From NCBI GenBank assembly GCA_016782825.1, contig JADHXT010000218.1, forward strand, positions 1-6,335: 6,335 nt of DNA, read 5' to 3'. Positions within the stretch are counted from its first letter, which is position 1. Each line of letters opens with the position of its first letter. A program made the translations under genes and the position numbers. The notes under the pieces were generated by a model. That model was not told the DNA's origin and searched no databases. It worked only from the letters and a program-made list of their open reading frames with translations. Below are positions 1 through 6,335 of this stretch, in pieces. Source of the DNA: Candidatus Brocadiia bacterium (lineage in GTDB: Bacteria; Planctomycetota; PUPC01; DSUN01).

Positions 1-374
1 CCCGTTGTGGTGTCCAACAGGTGCTGCTTCCACGTGCCGAGCTCGACGGCCATCAGCTCCGTGCGGTTGCCGCGCAGCGTGGGGTTGGTTCGCGCGTAGA
101 CGAAGTGGCGGGAGTCGCGGGAGCAGTAGGGCACTTCGCAGTAGATGTTCGACTGGTTGAGCCTCTCGGTGGTGACCTGCCAGATCTCGGAGCCGGTGGC
201 CTGCCGCTCCAGTCGCACCGCGGCGCCGCCTGCCGGGCGTTTCGCCTTGCCCACTTTCGCGCCCTCCTGTCCCAAGCCAATGCGGGAAGCACCCACGAGA
301 CCAGCCGCCCCGGCCGCCGCGCGCCGGATGGCCTGTCGCCTGGAAACTGGCTGATTGCGTCTTGCTGAAAACAT
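1..374 (-). CDS. Tat-exported oligogalacturonate-lyase-like beta-propeller protein (N-terminal part, cut by left window edge)
   Basis: Only the first 124 residues are in the window; the frame is open to base 1. The start is the ATG at 374-372, chosen because GAGGAG sits six bases upstream. Residues 11-17 read SRRQAIR, a twin-arginine motif, followed by a weakly hydrophobic Ala/Gly-rich stretch (about 19-35), so export by the Tat pathway after folding is likely. After a basic linker, residues 63-98 contain WQVTTERLNQSNIYCEVPYC and then FVYARTNP, which resembles the first blade of oligogalacturonate-lyase-type (PL22-like) propellers from planctomycetes and relatives. Such enzymes cleave unsaturated pectin oligomers, but most environmental members are uncharacterised. 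The metal-binding and catalytic residues would lie beyond the edge, so activity cannot be judged. It follows the LamG-propeller gene by 22 bases and is probably the last seen gene of the operon. A non-catalytic TolB-like propeller is the main alternative. Confidence 0.8.
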   Translation of the reverse strand, partial: MFSARRNQPVSRRQAIRRAAAGAAGLVGASRIGLGQEGAKVGKAKRPAGGAAVRLERQATGSEIWQVTTERLNQSNIYCEVPYCSRDSRHFVYARTNPTLRGNRTELMAVELGTWKQHLLDTTT

Positions 375-380
375 GGCGCG

Positions 381-386
381 CTCCTC
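381..386 (-). promoter_or_regulatory. Shine-Dalgarno sequence of the Tat-propeller gene
   Basis: GAGGAG on the minus strand lies six bases before the ATG at 374-372. It falls in the 22-base gap after the TAA of the preceding gene (399-397) and decides the start of the downstream gene. The position leaves the complete twin-arginine signal in the reading frame. Confidence 0.7.
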
Positions 387-396
387 GCGTTGGAGT

Positions 397-2322
397 TTAC
401 TTCTTCCCCTGCGGATTGGCCACGATGTCGGCGATGTCGATGAGATAGAGCTGGCGGCCGTTGCCGCCGTGGACGCCGTCGATGCACACGAGCTTGCCGT
501 CGGGACTGAAGCGGGGGTGGGTGTCGCAGCGCCACTCGCCGCCGTACTGGCGGGGGCTGTGGAAGTGGCCGAGCCAGACGCGCTTGCCCGTGGCCACGTG
601 GTAGAGGTAGGGGTTCTGGTTGCGCTGGCCGTCGGGATAGGTGTCGTTGAGGATCCACTGGTTGCCGGGCAGATAGGTGTTGTGGCCGTTGATGGTCATC
701 ACGCCTTTGCCGACGAGCGCGACCTCCTGCGTCTTGTCTTTGTAGAGGATGAAGCCGCTGCCGAGCTTCGGGTGCCACGACCAGGCCGTGATGTGGGTCG
801 GGTCGCGCCAGATGAAGTGGGACGTGCGGCCGTGGGGGTCGAGGACGTAGGCGTCGCTGCCGTCCATCTTCGCCGTGATCATCCGCGTGCCGAAGCTGCG
901 GACGCCCGGGCCGCGCCAGCGGTGGAGGAACTCGAAGCGGGTGCCGTCGGTGTTGACGAGCAGGTGGTTGAAGTAGTGCTTCATGGGCGCGAGGTCGCCG
1001 TGTTCGTAGGGGATCTTCGCGATGTCGGCGACGGAGACGATAAGCTTGGCCTCGCCGGTCTCGAGGTCGACGCGCCAGATGCCGCTGTCGGCGGGGGCCA
1101 GCACGTCCTTGTTCGGGTCGGGGAGGCCGGGATAGCCGTAGCCGGGGCGCATGTCCTGTACGCGGCGGAAGTCGGGGGTCACGGCGGACCTGCCGTCGGG
1201 ACTCAGAGCGTAGACTGGCCAGGGGATGGTGCGTTTCTTGCCGGTCTTCACGTCGAGGATGTGGCACACGAAGCGGCCGCCCTGTCGGTCGTTCCAGAGC
1301 ACTTCGGTCTTGGAGCCGGGCCGCCATTGGAGCATGCAGCCCTGCTGCCAGCACCAGGCGCGGCTGGTGCCCAGCTCGATCCACCTGTCGCCGTCCTGGA
1401 GGTCCACCATGCCCACCTGGATCACGTCGGCGGCGGTGGGCGAGCGGCCCTCGAAGTCGGTTTGCATGCTGAGCGCGTAGCGGCCGGTGGGGTCGAACTG
1501 AAGCTTGTCGTAGTAGCCGAACCAGTGGAACTTCGGCCCCGTGGTGATGGCGCGGCAGGGGGGCAGCTTCTCGTCGTCGCCATAGGGCGATTCGGGGGCG
1601 TCGGTCATCTTCAGTTCCTTTGCCTTGCCTTCCGCCCACTTGCGGTCAAGGGGCCAGCCCATGAGATGGGCGGACAGGATGATGCCGTCGAAGCCGCAAG
1701 CGGCCTCGGCGCCGGGGCGATTGCCCACGAGGCACGGGGCCTTGCTCAGGTGCATGCCCGTGGGAATGCGGTGGCGGCTCTCGATGGCCACGTGGCCATT
1801 GACGTAGACGGCCATTCGCTTGCCGGGCTCGAAAACGGCCACGACGTGGTAGGGCTTGCCGACGCGGAGCTTCACGTCGCTCTTCAGCTCGCGGGCGCCC
1901 TTGTCGTACTTGCCCGTGGAGCTGATGGCGAAGAAGAGCTGCCGCGACGGGTGCAGGCCCAGCTCGAACGAGCGGCCGCCGTCCACCGTGTGCCAGCGCG
2001 AGACGATGGCGCACTTGCTCCGCGGGGCGCGCGCGAGCTGCACCACGGCGGCAAGGCTCAGGCGCTGCATCTGGTCGATGTAGTGGGTCTGCTCGGCCGA
2101 AGCGGCCACGCGGCTCTGACGCCCACTCTCGAAACGGAGCGCATGCTGGCCGCGGAACGGCACCCGCCGCGGCGCGTGCTTGCCCTCGGGCGCCGTGGCA
2201 GGCGACCACGAGAAGGAGACCTCGGGGCCTGGCGGCCCGGCCAGGGCTGGCGCAGCGAGCAGCAGCAACAGGACAAGCACGGACGAACCGCGGCACGCAC
2301 AACGGCGGGAGGAAGACATCAT
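397..2322 (-). CDS. Secreted LamG-domain plus beta-propeller protein, uncharacterised 'FGYYDK' family
   Basis: This complete gene encodes 641 residues. Residues 1-28 form a Sec signal peptide: basic start, Leu-rich core at 15-22, and an ALA-GP cleavage site. Residues about 33-235 look like a LamG / concanavalin-A-like lectin fold, with strands such as SFELGLHPSRQLFFAIS, VVAVFEPGKRMAVYVNG and a closing FDGIILSAHLMGWPL. Residues about 255-637 are a TolB/oligogalacturonate-lyase-like propeller with blade repeats FDPTGRY (276), ALSPDGRSAV (372) and HPRFSPDGKLVCID (602). The stretch around WFGYYDKLQFDPTGRY and the Trp/Gln/Cys-rich WCWQQGCMLQW (323-333) match an uncharacterised family I know from planctomycetes and related environmental bacteria. 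LamG domains usually bind glycans or proteins, so a carbohydrate-directed role in the periplasm or outside the cell is plausible. No catalytic site is proven; conserved His such as H547 and H602 could bind a metal as in PL22 lyases. Two adjacent ATG codons (2322 and 2319) are possible starts. Confidence 0.9.
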   Translation of the reverse strand: MMSSSRRCACRGSSVLVLLLLLAAPALAGPPGPEVSFSWSPATAPEGKHAPRRVPFRGQHALRFESGRQSRVAASAEQTHYIDQMQRLSLAAVVQLARAPRSKCAIVSRWHTVDGGRSFELGLHPSRQLFFAISSTGKYDKGARELKSDVKLRVGKPYHVVAVFEPGKRMAVYVNGHVAIESRHRIPTGMHLSKAPCLVGNRPGAEAACGFDGIILSAHLMGWPLDRKWAEGKAKELKMTDAPESPYGDDEKLPPCRAITTGPKFHWFGYYDKLQFDPTGRYALSMQTDFEGRSPTAADVIQVGMVDLQDGDRWIELGTSRAWCWQQGCMLQWRPGSKTEVLWNDRQGGRFVCHILDVKTGKKRTIPWPVYALSPDGRSAVTPDFRRVQDMRPGYGYPGLPDPNKDVLAPADSGIWRVDLETGEAKLIVSVADIAKIPYEHGDLAPMKHYFNHLLVNTDGTRFEFLHRWRGPGVRSFGTRMITAKMDGSDAYVLDPHGRTSHFIWRDPTHITAWSWHPKLGSGFILYKDKTQEVALVGKGVMTINGHNTYLPGNQWILNDTYPDGQRNQNPYLYHVATGKRVWLGHFHSPRQYGGEWRCDTHPRFSPDGKLVCIDGVHGGNGRQLYLIDIADIVANPQGKK

Positions 2323-2327
2323 CGTGG

Positions 2328-2332
2328 CCTCC
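2328..2332 (-). promoter_or_regulatory. Shine-Dalgarno sequence of the LamG-propeller gene
   Basis: GGAGG on the minus strand lies five bases before the ATG at 2322-2320 and eight before the second ATG at 2319-2317. Either ATG could serve, and they differ by a single methionine. The site sits in the 19-base gap after the TGA of the membrane-protein gene (2344-2342). Confidence 0.65.
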
Positions 2333-2341
2333 GATTGAAGC

Positions 2342-4678
2342 TCAGTACTTGGGCTCGCGGATGGGGTCGAGCACCGCGTCGGCGATGAAGCGGCCGGGCT
2401 TGTCGGGCAGAGCGATGCCGGGGATGAGCAGACGGTCGGCCATCACATCGCCCGTCTTCCATTGCCACGTGGGCACCACCCCGTCGCAGGGAGCGTACCG
2501 CCAGCCGAGCTGCTGCGGCTTGCCGTCCTTCACCGCACGGAGGGTGAGCTGCACGGCGTAGTCGGCGTCGCGGGGCGCCTCGCACCGCCAGTAGAGGGCG
2601 AGCGCCAGCCCGGCCTCGGCGGGAGCGACGTCGTAGCCGAGCAGCGTGGCGAAGCCGTCGGCAAGCGCCTCGCCGTAGCGGCGCTTCGGCTCGCACGGCT
2701 CGCGCAGCACGTAGCGCTCGCGCAGGTTCAGCCCCTCGCCGCCACGGCGGAAGACGAGGAAGCCATCGCGGGCGAAGATGGGCGCGTAGCGTCGGCTGCG
2801 CAGAAGATCGTTGCGGTAGCGCGCGATGGTCGGCAAGCCGACCCAGCTATCGTAGAGGTCGAGCACCACATACTCCGTCTGGAGCAGCGTGCGGCAGGTG
2901 ACACCGGGCTGCTCGGGCTCGTCGCGGGCTACCCACAGCTCCTGCTGGTCGGTGAAGTGGGAGGCCAGGCGGTAGCTCGCGCACAACGAGGTGTCGCGGG
3001 GAATCTTCTGCCGCAGCTCGCGCACCGTGCGGGCGCGCGCGGGCACGACGAAGCGCTCCCAGGGCATGGTGCGCAGGAAGAACAGGTAGTGCGTGAGGAG
3101 CGCCGCCACGAGCAGCCCCCAGCCCGCCGCGCGGACGACGCGGGTGCGGTCGCCAAGACGCGCCAGCACGCGCATGCGGCGCAACGGCCACACATCGCGG
3201 TCGGCCAGGTTTTTCAGGCCGAACACCGCGGCCAGGTACACGCCCGGCATCACGGGGGCCTGGGGGCCGATGAGGATGATGTACTTGCCGTACCAGCCGG
3301 TCATGGTCAGGATCACGAAGTTGGCCATCCCCACCAGCAGCGCCCACGGGCTCAGCACGGGCAGCAACAGCAGCGGCACGAGAAGGTGGAGCAGGAAGAA
3401 CACCTTGACCGGCTGGTCGAACACGATCGCGAGCCATCGAAGCGGGTCGGCCGCCACGTTGCGGAGCACCTCGCCGGCCGAGAGGCCGAACTTGCTGAGA
3501 TGCGTCGGGAAGGCCGCCTGGCCCGCGGGCACCAGCGGCTTCATCGCCTGCGTCGCCAGGACGAACCACCCGATACCCAGGGCAACCGTCGCCCCCGCCA
3601 CGACCCATCGCCGGTGGCGCGCCGCCACGAACACGCCGAGCATGACGACGGCCGGAGCCGCCTCCTCCTTGCACAGGAGCGCCAGCAGCAGGCAGACGAA
3701 ATACCACACCGCCCTGCCCCGTTCCAGGCAGACCATGGCGAACAGCAGCGCAGGCATCAGGAACGTGAGCGGGCGGAAGCCGTAGGTGGTCGGCAGGTTC
3801 ACGTAGGCCGTCGTGGCCGCGAGGAAGTAGGCCACGGCGAAGGCCCAGGCCACGAAGCGGTCGCGCAGCACGCTCTTCGCCAGCAGGTAGACGGCCACGC
3901 CACCCACGCCCAGGCTCACCGACTGGAGGACGAGCAGCAGCTCGTGGTGCGGCCACAGCTTGTAGAGATAGCCGATGGGCACGAGGATGAGCGTCCAGTG
4001 CACGGAGAGCACCGTGCTGCCGGGCTGGAAGTTCGAGAGGGGGCCGTTGCCCTGGCTGAGCTGGAACACTGTTTCGGCAAACGTGCCGGAATCGAGGTAG
4101 CCGAGGTTCAACGCCCAGTAGGACAGGCACATGAGGATGCTGAACGCCACGCTGTACGCGACGGCCAGCCCCCACACGCTCCACACGGAGAACAGGCCCC
4201 GTGCGAGGCGCCCGTCGAGCTTCGGGGCGAGCAGGTGCCCCGCCACGGCCGCGCTCAGCCCCACGCAGAGGATCAGCAGGAACGCCGGGGCGAGGGTGAA
4301 CGGCAGACCGAGGAAATGGTGCGCGGGGACGAGCAGCAGTGCGATCAGCGGGGTGAAGATGCGCGCGGCGCGTGCCAAGGCATCATTGCGGGCGAGTCCG
4401 TCGCGGCGGGTGAGGACCCGCCCCGCCAGCAGCCAGCCGAGCACCACCACCACGCCCCACACGCCGAGCCACACGCCCAGGCGAGGGAACACCAGCGTGG
4501 CGCTCGCGTCGGGCGGGTAGTATTCGTTCATCCCCGCTTCGGGCACAATGATGTTGTGAAGATTGAAATCGCCCCCTGCACCACGGAAGTAGAAGGCGCA
4601 ACTCAGCGCGCCGGAGGCGACGGCGAGCGCCACGAGGCAGGCCGGCAGAAAGGTCCCGTTGCGTGGCGCTCGGGTCAT
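2342..4678 (-). CDS. DUF2079-type polytopic membrane protein (GT-C-like) with C-terminal soluble domain
   Basis: This complete gene encodes 778 residues. Hydrophobic segments are visible at about 11-30, 66-87, 108-124, 127-150, 163-190, 222-240, 247-266, 274-291, 303-317, 323-336, 341-353, 357-377, 425-448, 475-487 and 516-535. The core resembles DUF2079 proteins: an acidic loop after a membrane helix (LDSGTFAETVFQ, 195-206), a His before the next helix (VHWTLILVPIGYLY, 226-239), YGFRPLTFLMPALLF (299-313) and the cytoplasmic-edge KEEAAPA (337-343; the family often has KED). DUF2079 proteins are related in fold to lipid-linked-sugar glycosyltransferases of the GT-C class, but substrate and activity are unknown. 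Residues about 550-645 form a soluble region (VRELRQKIPRDTSLCASYRL) seen after the membrane part in this family. Residues 665-778 look like a beta-sandwich with GYDV, LALYWRCEAP and PTWQW, a module attached to several such membrane proteins. The ATG at 4678 follows the upstream stop by 14 bases with only a weak AGG at 4688-4686, so translational coupling is likely. Confidence 0.85.
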   Translation of the reverse strand: MTRAPRNGTFLPACLVALAVASGALSCAFYFRGAGGDFNLHNIIVPEAGMNEYYPPDASATLVFPRLGVWLGVWGVVVVLGWLLAGRVLTRRDGLARNDALARAARIFTPLIALLLVPAHHFLGLPFTLAPAFLLILCVGLSAAVAGHLLAPKLDGRLARGLFSVWSVWGLAVAYSVAFSILMCLSYWALNLGYLDSGTFAETVFQLSQGNGPLSNFQPGSTVLSVHWTLILVPIGYLYKLWPHHELLLVLQSVSLGVGGVAVYLLAKSVLRDRFVAWAFAVAYFLAATTAYVNLPTTYGFRPLTFLMPALLFAMVCLERGRAVWYFVCLLLALLCKEEAAPAVVMLGVFVAARHRRWVVAGATVALGIGWFVLATQAMKPLVPAGQAAFPTHLSKFGLSAGEVLRNVAADPLRWLAIVFDQPVKVFFLLHLLVPLLLLPVLSPWALLVGMANFVILTMTGWYGKYIILIGPQAPVMPGVYLAAVFGLKNLADRDVWPLRRMRVLARLGDRTRVVRAAGWGLLVAALLTHYLFFLRTMPWERFVVPARARTVRELRQKIPRDTSLCASYRLASHFTDQQELWVARDEPEQPGVTCRTLLQTEYVVLDLYDSWVGLPTIARYRNDLLRSRRYAPIFARDGFLVFRRGGEGLNLRERYVLREPCEPKRRYGEALADGFATLLGYDVAPAEAGLALALYWRCEAPRDADYAVQLTLRAVKDGKPQQLGWRYAPCDGVVPTWQWKTGDVMADRLLIPGIALPDKPGRFIADAVLDPIREPKY

Positions 4679-4692
4679 GGCGTGGCCTGCGT

Positions 4693-6335
4693 TCAGGGCT
4701 GGGCGGCGGGCTCAGCGGTCTGGCCGAGCAGGGCCTGGATGTTCCGAGCGTCCTCCTCGGCCAGTCGCTTGCGCTTGGCGGCGAACTTCTGGTACTTGGG
4801 CACGAGGTTCTCGGCCATGGCCTCGGTGTAGTCGCCGCAGTAGGGCACGAGCAGGTCGATCCACGTGGCGATGAGGTGGAGCTCCCGTGCAGAGAGTTTC
4901 ACGCCGTTGTGGCCTTCCTCGAGCCTCGTGATGAGCCGGCTCTTGGCCGCGCCCGCGTGGTACGGCGGCAGCATGGGCGGTGCCGACTGGACGTTGATCC
5001 AGTTGCACGCGCGGCGGTTGGCCAGGGCTTTGTAGGCGTCGCTCCACTTGCGGCAGCTCCGCGATTCGAGGGTCTGCGTGCCCAGAAGGCTGAAGGCGGG
5101 ACGCACCGTGGAATCCTTCTGCACCACCAGCGGCTTCGGCGGCGCGGTCTTGAGGTCCACCAGGCCGGCATCGATGTAGCGTCCGCCACCCTTGTAGGAG
5201 CAGTGGACGGCGAGGACGTGCTCGCCGGGGGCGATGGCACAGGCCACCTGTTCGGGCATGGGCCTCACTTCGTAGCGGACGGTGAAGCCGACATAGCGTG
5301 CCGCGAGCTTGCCGTCGAGGTAAGCCTCCGCGTCGTCGTCGTGGTGGATGATAAGCTGGGGCGCGTGCAGCGGCTCGGTGATGCGGACCGTGCGGCGAAG
5401 CCAGATGTCCGTGGTCTTCCAGGCCGTCTTGGGCAGGCCTCCGGGCACCCCGTCGCCGAAGCCGCCGGGCGCCGTCTGCCACTTGCTGTCGTCGAAGTGG
5501 GGCTTGATCCAGCGCCCGCCAGGGTTCGTCGTCGTGTAGCGCCAGCCGTCCGTCGCGATGGGCACCACGTAGCGGTGCGTCTTCGGGTCGAATGCCTTGC
5601 CGTCACCCGGCGTCTTCCCTGCGCTCTTGCCGCTCGGTGTCTTGCCGCGCTGGTTATGGCAGCGGATGCAGTGCTTGTCGAGGATGGGCTGCACGTCGCC
5701 GATGAAGCTGAAGCCGCGCGGCGGCCCGTCGAAGAAGGGCTCGAGCTTCTCTGGCGGCTGGAAGAGCGCCCGCGGCGTGGCCGTGGCGGGCGGGGCGTTG
5801 CCCTTGGCCTCGTGGCAGCCCACGCACGAGAGCTTCTCGCCGGGCTGAAGGGTCACCCAGCTTCGCATGCTCTGCACGGCGTGGCCCTTGGCGTCGAGCG
5901 CCTGGAAGTAGAGGGGCGTGCGGGCGGGCACCTCGAAGAACGCCGAGCCGTCGGCCTGCACGGTGGCCGTGCCGAGGATCACCTTGGGGTCCCACGTGCC
6001 CTGAATCGACACGGGCGTGCTGGCCATCGCGCCGCCGGCCGGCCCGCTGTTGCCGTTGCTGCCGATGCCCGCCGCGCGGAACTGGGGGCTCACCACGCGC
6101 AGGCGCTTGATGGCGCCCCGCTCGATGCCCGCAAGCCCCGGCCCCTCGTAGATGTCCTGGAGGAAAACGGCGGCCGTGGCCTTACCGTAGTCCACCAAGC
6201 TGGGCCGGGCGTGGGGCACCGGCCGGGAGGCGAGCGGGATGGGCTGGTTGCAGGAGAGGCTCGGGTCGGAGACGAGCAGCTCGCGGCGGCCATCCACGTC
6301 CATGAAGTAGATCGCGAAGTGCCTGGCGCCCACAG
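4693..6335 (-). CDS. HzsA-related di-heme c-type cytochrome with inserted jelly-roll domain (5' end cut by right window edge)
   Basis: The frame is open at the right edge, so the N-terminus, including any signal peptide, is missing; about 546 residues are present (numbered here from the GTG codon at 6333, which is probably internal). Residues 1-170 match the region before the first heme in hydrazine-synthase-alpha-related proteins: SCNQPIPLASRPVPHARP, then VQADGSAFFEVPARTPLYFQ and a QSMRSWVTLQPGEKLSCVGC block. Two heme-c sites are visible, CVGCH (170-174) and CIRCH (222-226), the latter in the planctomycete-type context DVQPILDKHC. Residues about 255-395 are an inserted galactose-binding-like jelly roll. 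The family C-terminus resumes with FSLLG (414), then GHNGVKLSARELHLIATWID (474-493) and PYCGDY. The hemes imply maturation outside the cytoplasm. True HzsA makes hydrazine in anammox bacteria, but most relatives occur without hzsB/hzsC and have no known reaction, so the name marks ancestry only. It is the first gene seen of the operon. Confidence 0.88.
   Translation of the reverse strand, partial: VGARHFAIYFMDVDGRRELLVSDPSLSCNQPIPLASRPVPHARPSLVDYGKATAAVFLQDIYEGPGLAGIERGAIKRLRVVSPQFRAAGIGSNGNSGPAGGAMASTPVSIQGTWDPKVILGTATVQADGSAFFEVPARTPLYFQALDAKGHAVQSMRSWVTLQPGEKLSCVGCHEAKGNAPPATATPRALFQPPEKLEPFFDGPPRGFSFIGDVQPILDKHCIRCHNQRGKTPSGKSAGKTPGDGKAFDPKTHRYVVPIATDGWRYTTTNPGGRWIKPHFDDSKWQTAPGGFGDGVPGGLPKTAWKTTDIWLRRTVRITEPLHAPQLIIHHDDDAEAYLDGKLAARYVGFTVRYEVRPMPEQVACAIAPGEHVLAVHCSYKGGGRYIDAGLVDLKTAPPKPLVVQKDSTVRPAFSLLGTQTLESRSCRKWSDAYKALANRRACNWINVQSAPPMLPPYHAGAAKSRLITRLEEGHNGVKLSARELHLIATWIDLLVPYCGDYTEAMAENLVPKYQKFAAKRKRLAEEDARNIQALLGQTAEPAAQP
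5149..5571 (-). other. Galactose-binding-like jelly-roll domain inserted in the HzsA-related protein
   Basis: Codons for residues about 255-395 encode a beta-rich module. It opens with DGWRYTTTNPGGRWIKPHFD, continues with a GGFGDG turn and DIWLRRTVRI, then LIIHHDDDAEAYLDGKLAAR, and ends with LAVHCSYKGGGRYIDAGL. The HHD-D-AE-Y-G pattern and the 'DIWLRR' strand are typical of a sugar-binding-like jelly roll found in many multidomain planctomycete proteins, related to GH2-type N-terminal domains. It is flanked on the N side by a Gly/Lys/Thr/Ser/Pro linker and on the C side by a Pro/Lys-rich linker (398-402). It probably binds a glycan or packs on the cytochrome; no ligand can be named. Confidence 0.75.
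5656..5670 (-). other. Heme-c attachment site CIRCH
   Basis: The minus-strand codons TGC ATC CGC TGC CAT encode CIRCH within a DVQPILDKHC context typical of planctomycete-type cytochrome c modules. It lies 52 residues after the first heme site and just before the linker that leads into the inserted jelly roll. Confidence 0.85.
5812..5826 (-). other. Heme-c attachment site CVGCH
   Basis: The minus-strand codons TGC GTG GGC TGC CAC encode CVGCH, directly after the family block ending in PGEKLS. Both cysteines and the axial histidine are intact, so covalent heme attachment is expected if a cytochrome c maturation system is present. Confidence 0.85.

Noticed and set aside
53..1639. A 528-codon minus-strand frame overlapping both the LamG-propeller gene and the Tat-propeller gene, which could suggest a frameshifted fusion.
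   Set aside because: Its product is Arg/Pro/His-rich and lacks the propeller motifs. The two real genes are intact in their own frames, with a stop, an SD site and a start between them.
2247..2280. A short CAG/CAA-rich run on the plus strand that looks like a microsatellite.
   Set aside because: On the minus strand it is simply leucine codons of the hydrophobic core of the signal peptide; the units are irregular.
355..2388. A 677-codon open frame on the plus strand opposite the LamG-propeller gene.
   Set aside because: Its product is a low-complexity Val/Ala/Asp/His-rich chain with no recognisable domain. It mirrors the minus-strand gene, which has a signal peptide, an SD site and family motifs. 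Long antisense frames are expected in high-G+C coding DNA.
2462..4831. A 789-codon open frame on the plus strand spanning the membrane-protein gene.
   Set aside because: The product is rich in His, Gln, Arg and Glu without hydrophobic segments or motifs, the usual appearance of the antisense of a membrane-protein gene. It also runs across the boundary of two supported minus-strand genes.
6331..6333. The GTG at 6333-6331 as the true start of the HzsA-related gene.
   Set aside because: The frame is still open at the window edge and the sequence begins inside a recognisable family region. The signal peptide and N-terminal domain expected for a heme-c protein are absent, so this codon is almost certainly internal.
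4693..6335. Reading the HzsA-related gene as evidence of anammox hydrazine synthesis.
   Set aside because: HzsA-related proteins are widespread in non-anammox bacteria. No hzsB or hzsC partner is present in the window, and the inserted jelly roll and the neighbours point elsewhere.

Overview
This window reads as bacterial DNA of high G+C content (roughly two thirds by eye, not counted). All four supported genes lie on the minus strand, so transcription runs from right to left. The protein families point to an uncultured member of the Planctomycetota or a close relative (PVC group, or similar environmental lineages). The pointers are a hydrazine-synthase-alpha-related (HzsA-related) c-type cytochrome with an inserted jelly-roll module, a LamG plus beta-propeller secreted protein of the 'FGYYDK' type, and a Tat-exported oligogalacturonate-lyase-like propeller. 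Taxonomy is inferred from family knowledge, not measured.

Layout in transcription order: (1) 6335-4693, the C-terminal part of an HzsA-related di-heme protein, cut by the right edge; (2) 4678-2342, a complete 778-residue polytopic membrane protein of the DUF2079 / GT-C-like type with a C-terminal soluble domain; (3) 2322-397, a complete 641-residue Sec-exported protein with an N-terminal LamG (concanavalin-A-like) domain and a C-terminal beta-propeller; (4) 374-1, the first 124 residues of a Tat-exported propeller protein resembling oligogalacturonate lyase, cut by the left edge.

The gaps between genes are 14, 19 and 22 bases, each with no room for a terminator, so the four genes probably form one operon whose promoter lies beyond the right edge. 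Shine-Dalgarno-like sequences support the starts of genes 3 and 4; gene 2 has only a weak one and may be translationally coupled to gene 1. No stretch longer than 22 bases lacks a gene. I see no RNA gene, mobile element, CRISPR array or attachment site.

Three of the four products look exported or periplasmic (one cytochrome and two propellers) and the fourth is an integral membrane protein with large extracytoplasmic parts. The locus is therefore an envelope-directed set. A joint role in surface glycan or polysaccharide handling coupled to redox chemistry is possible but is inference only. I did not find a clearly new defence, mobile or RNA system here.
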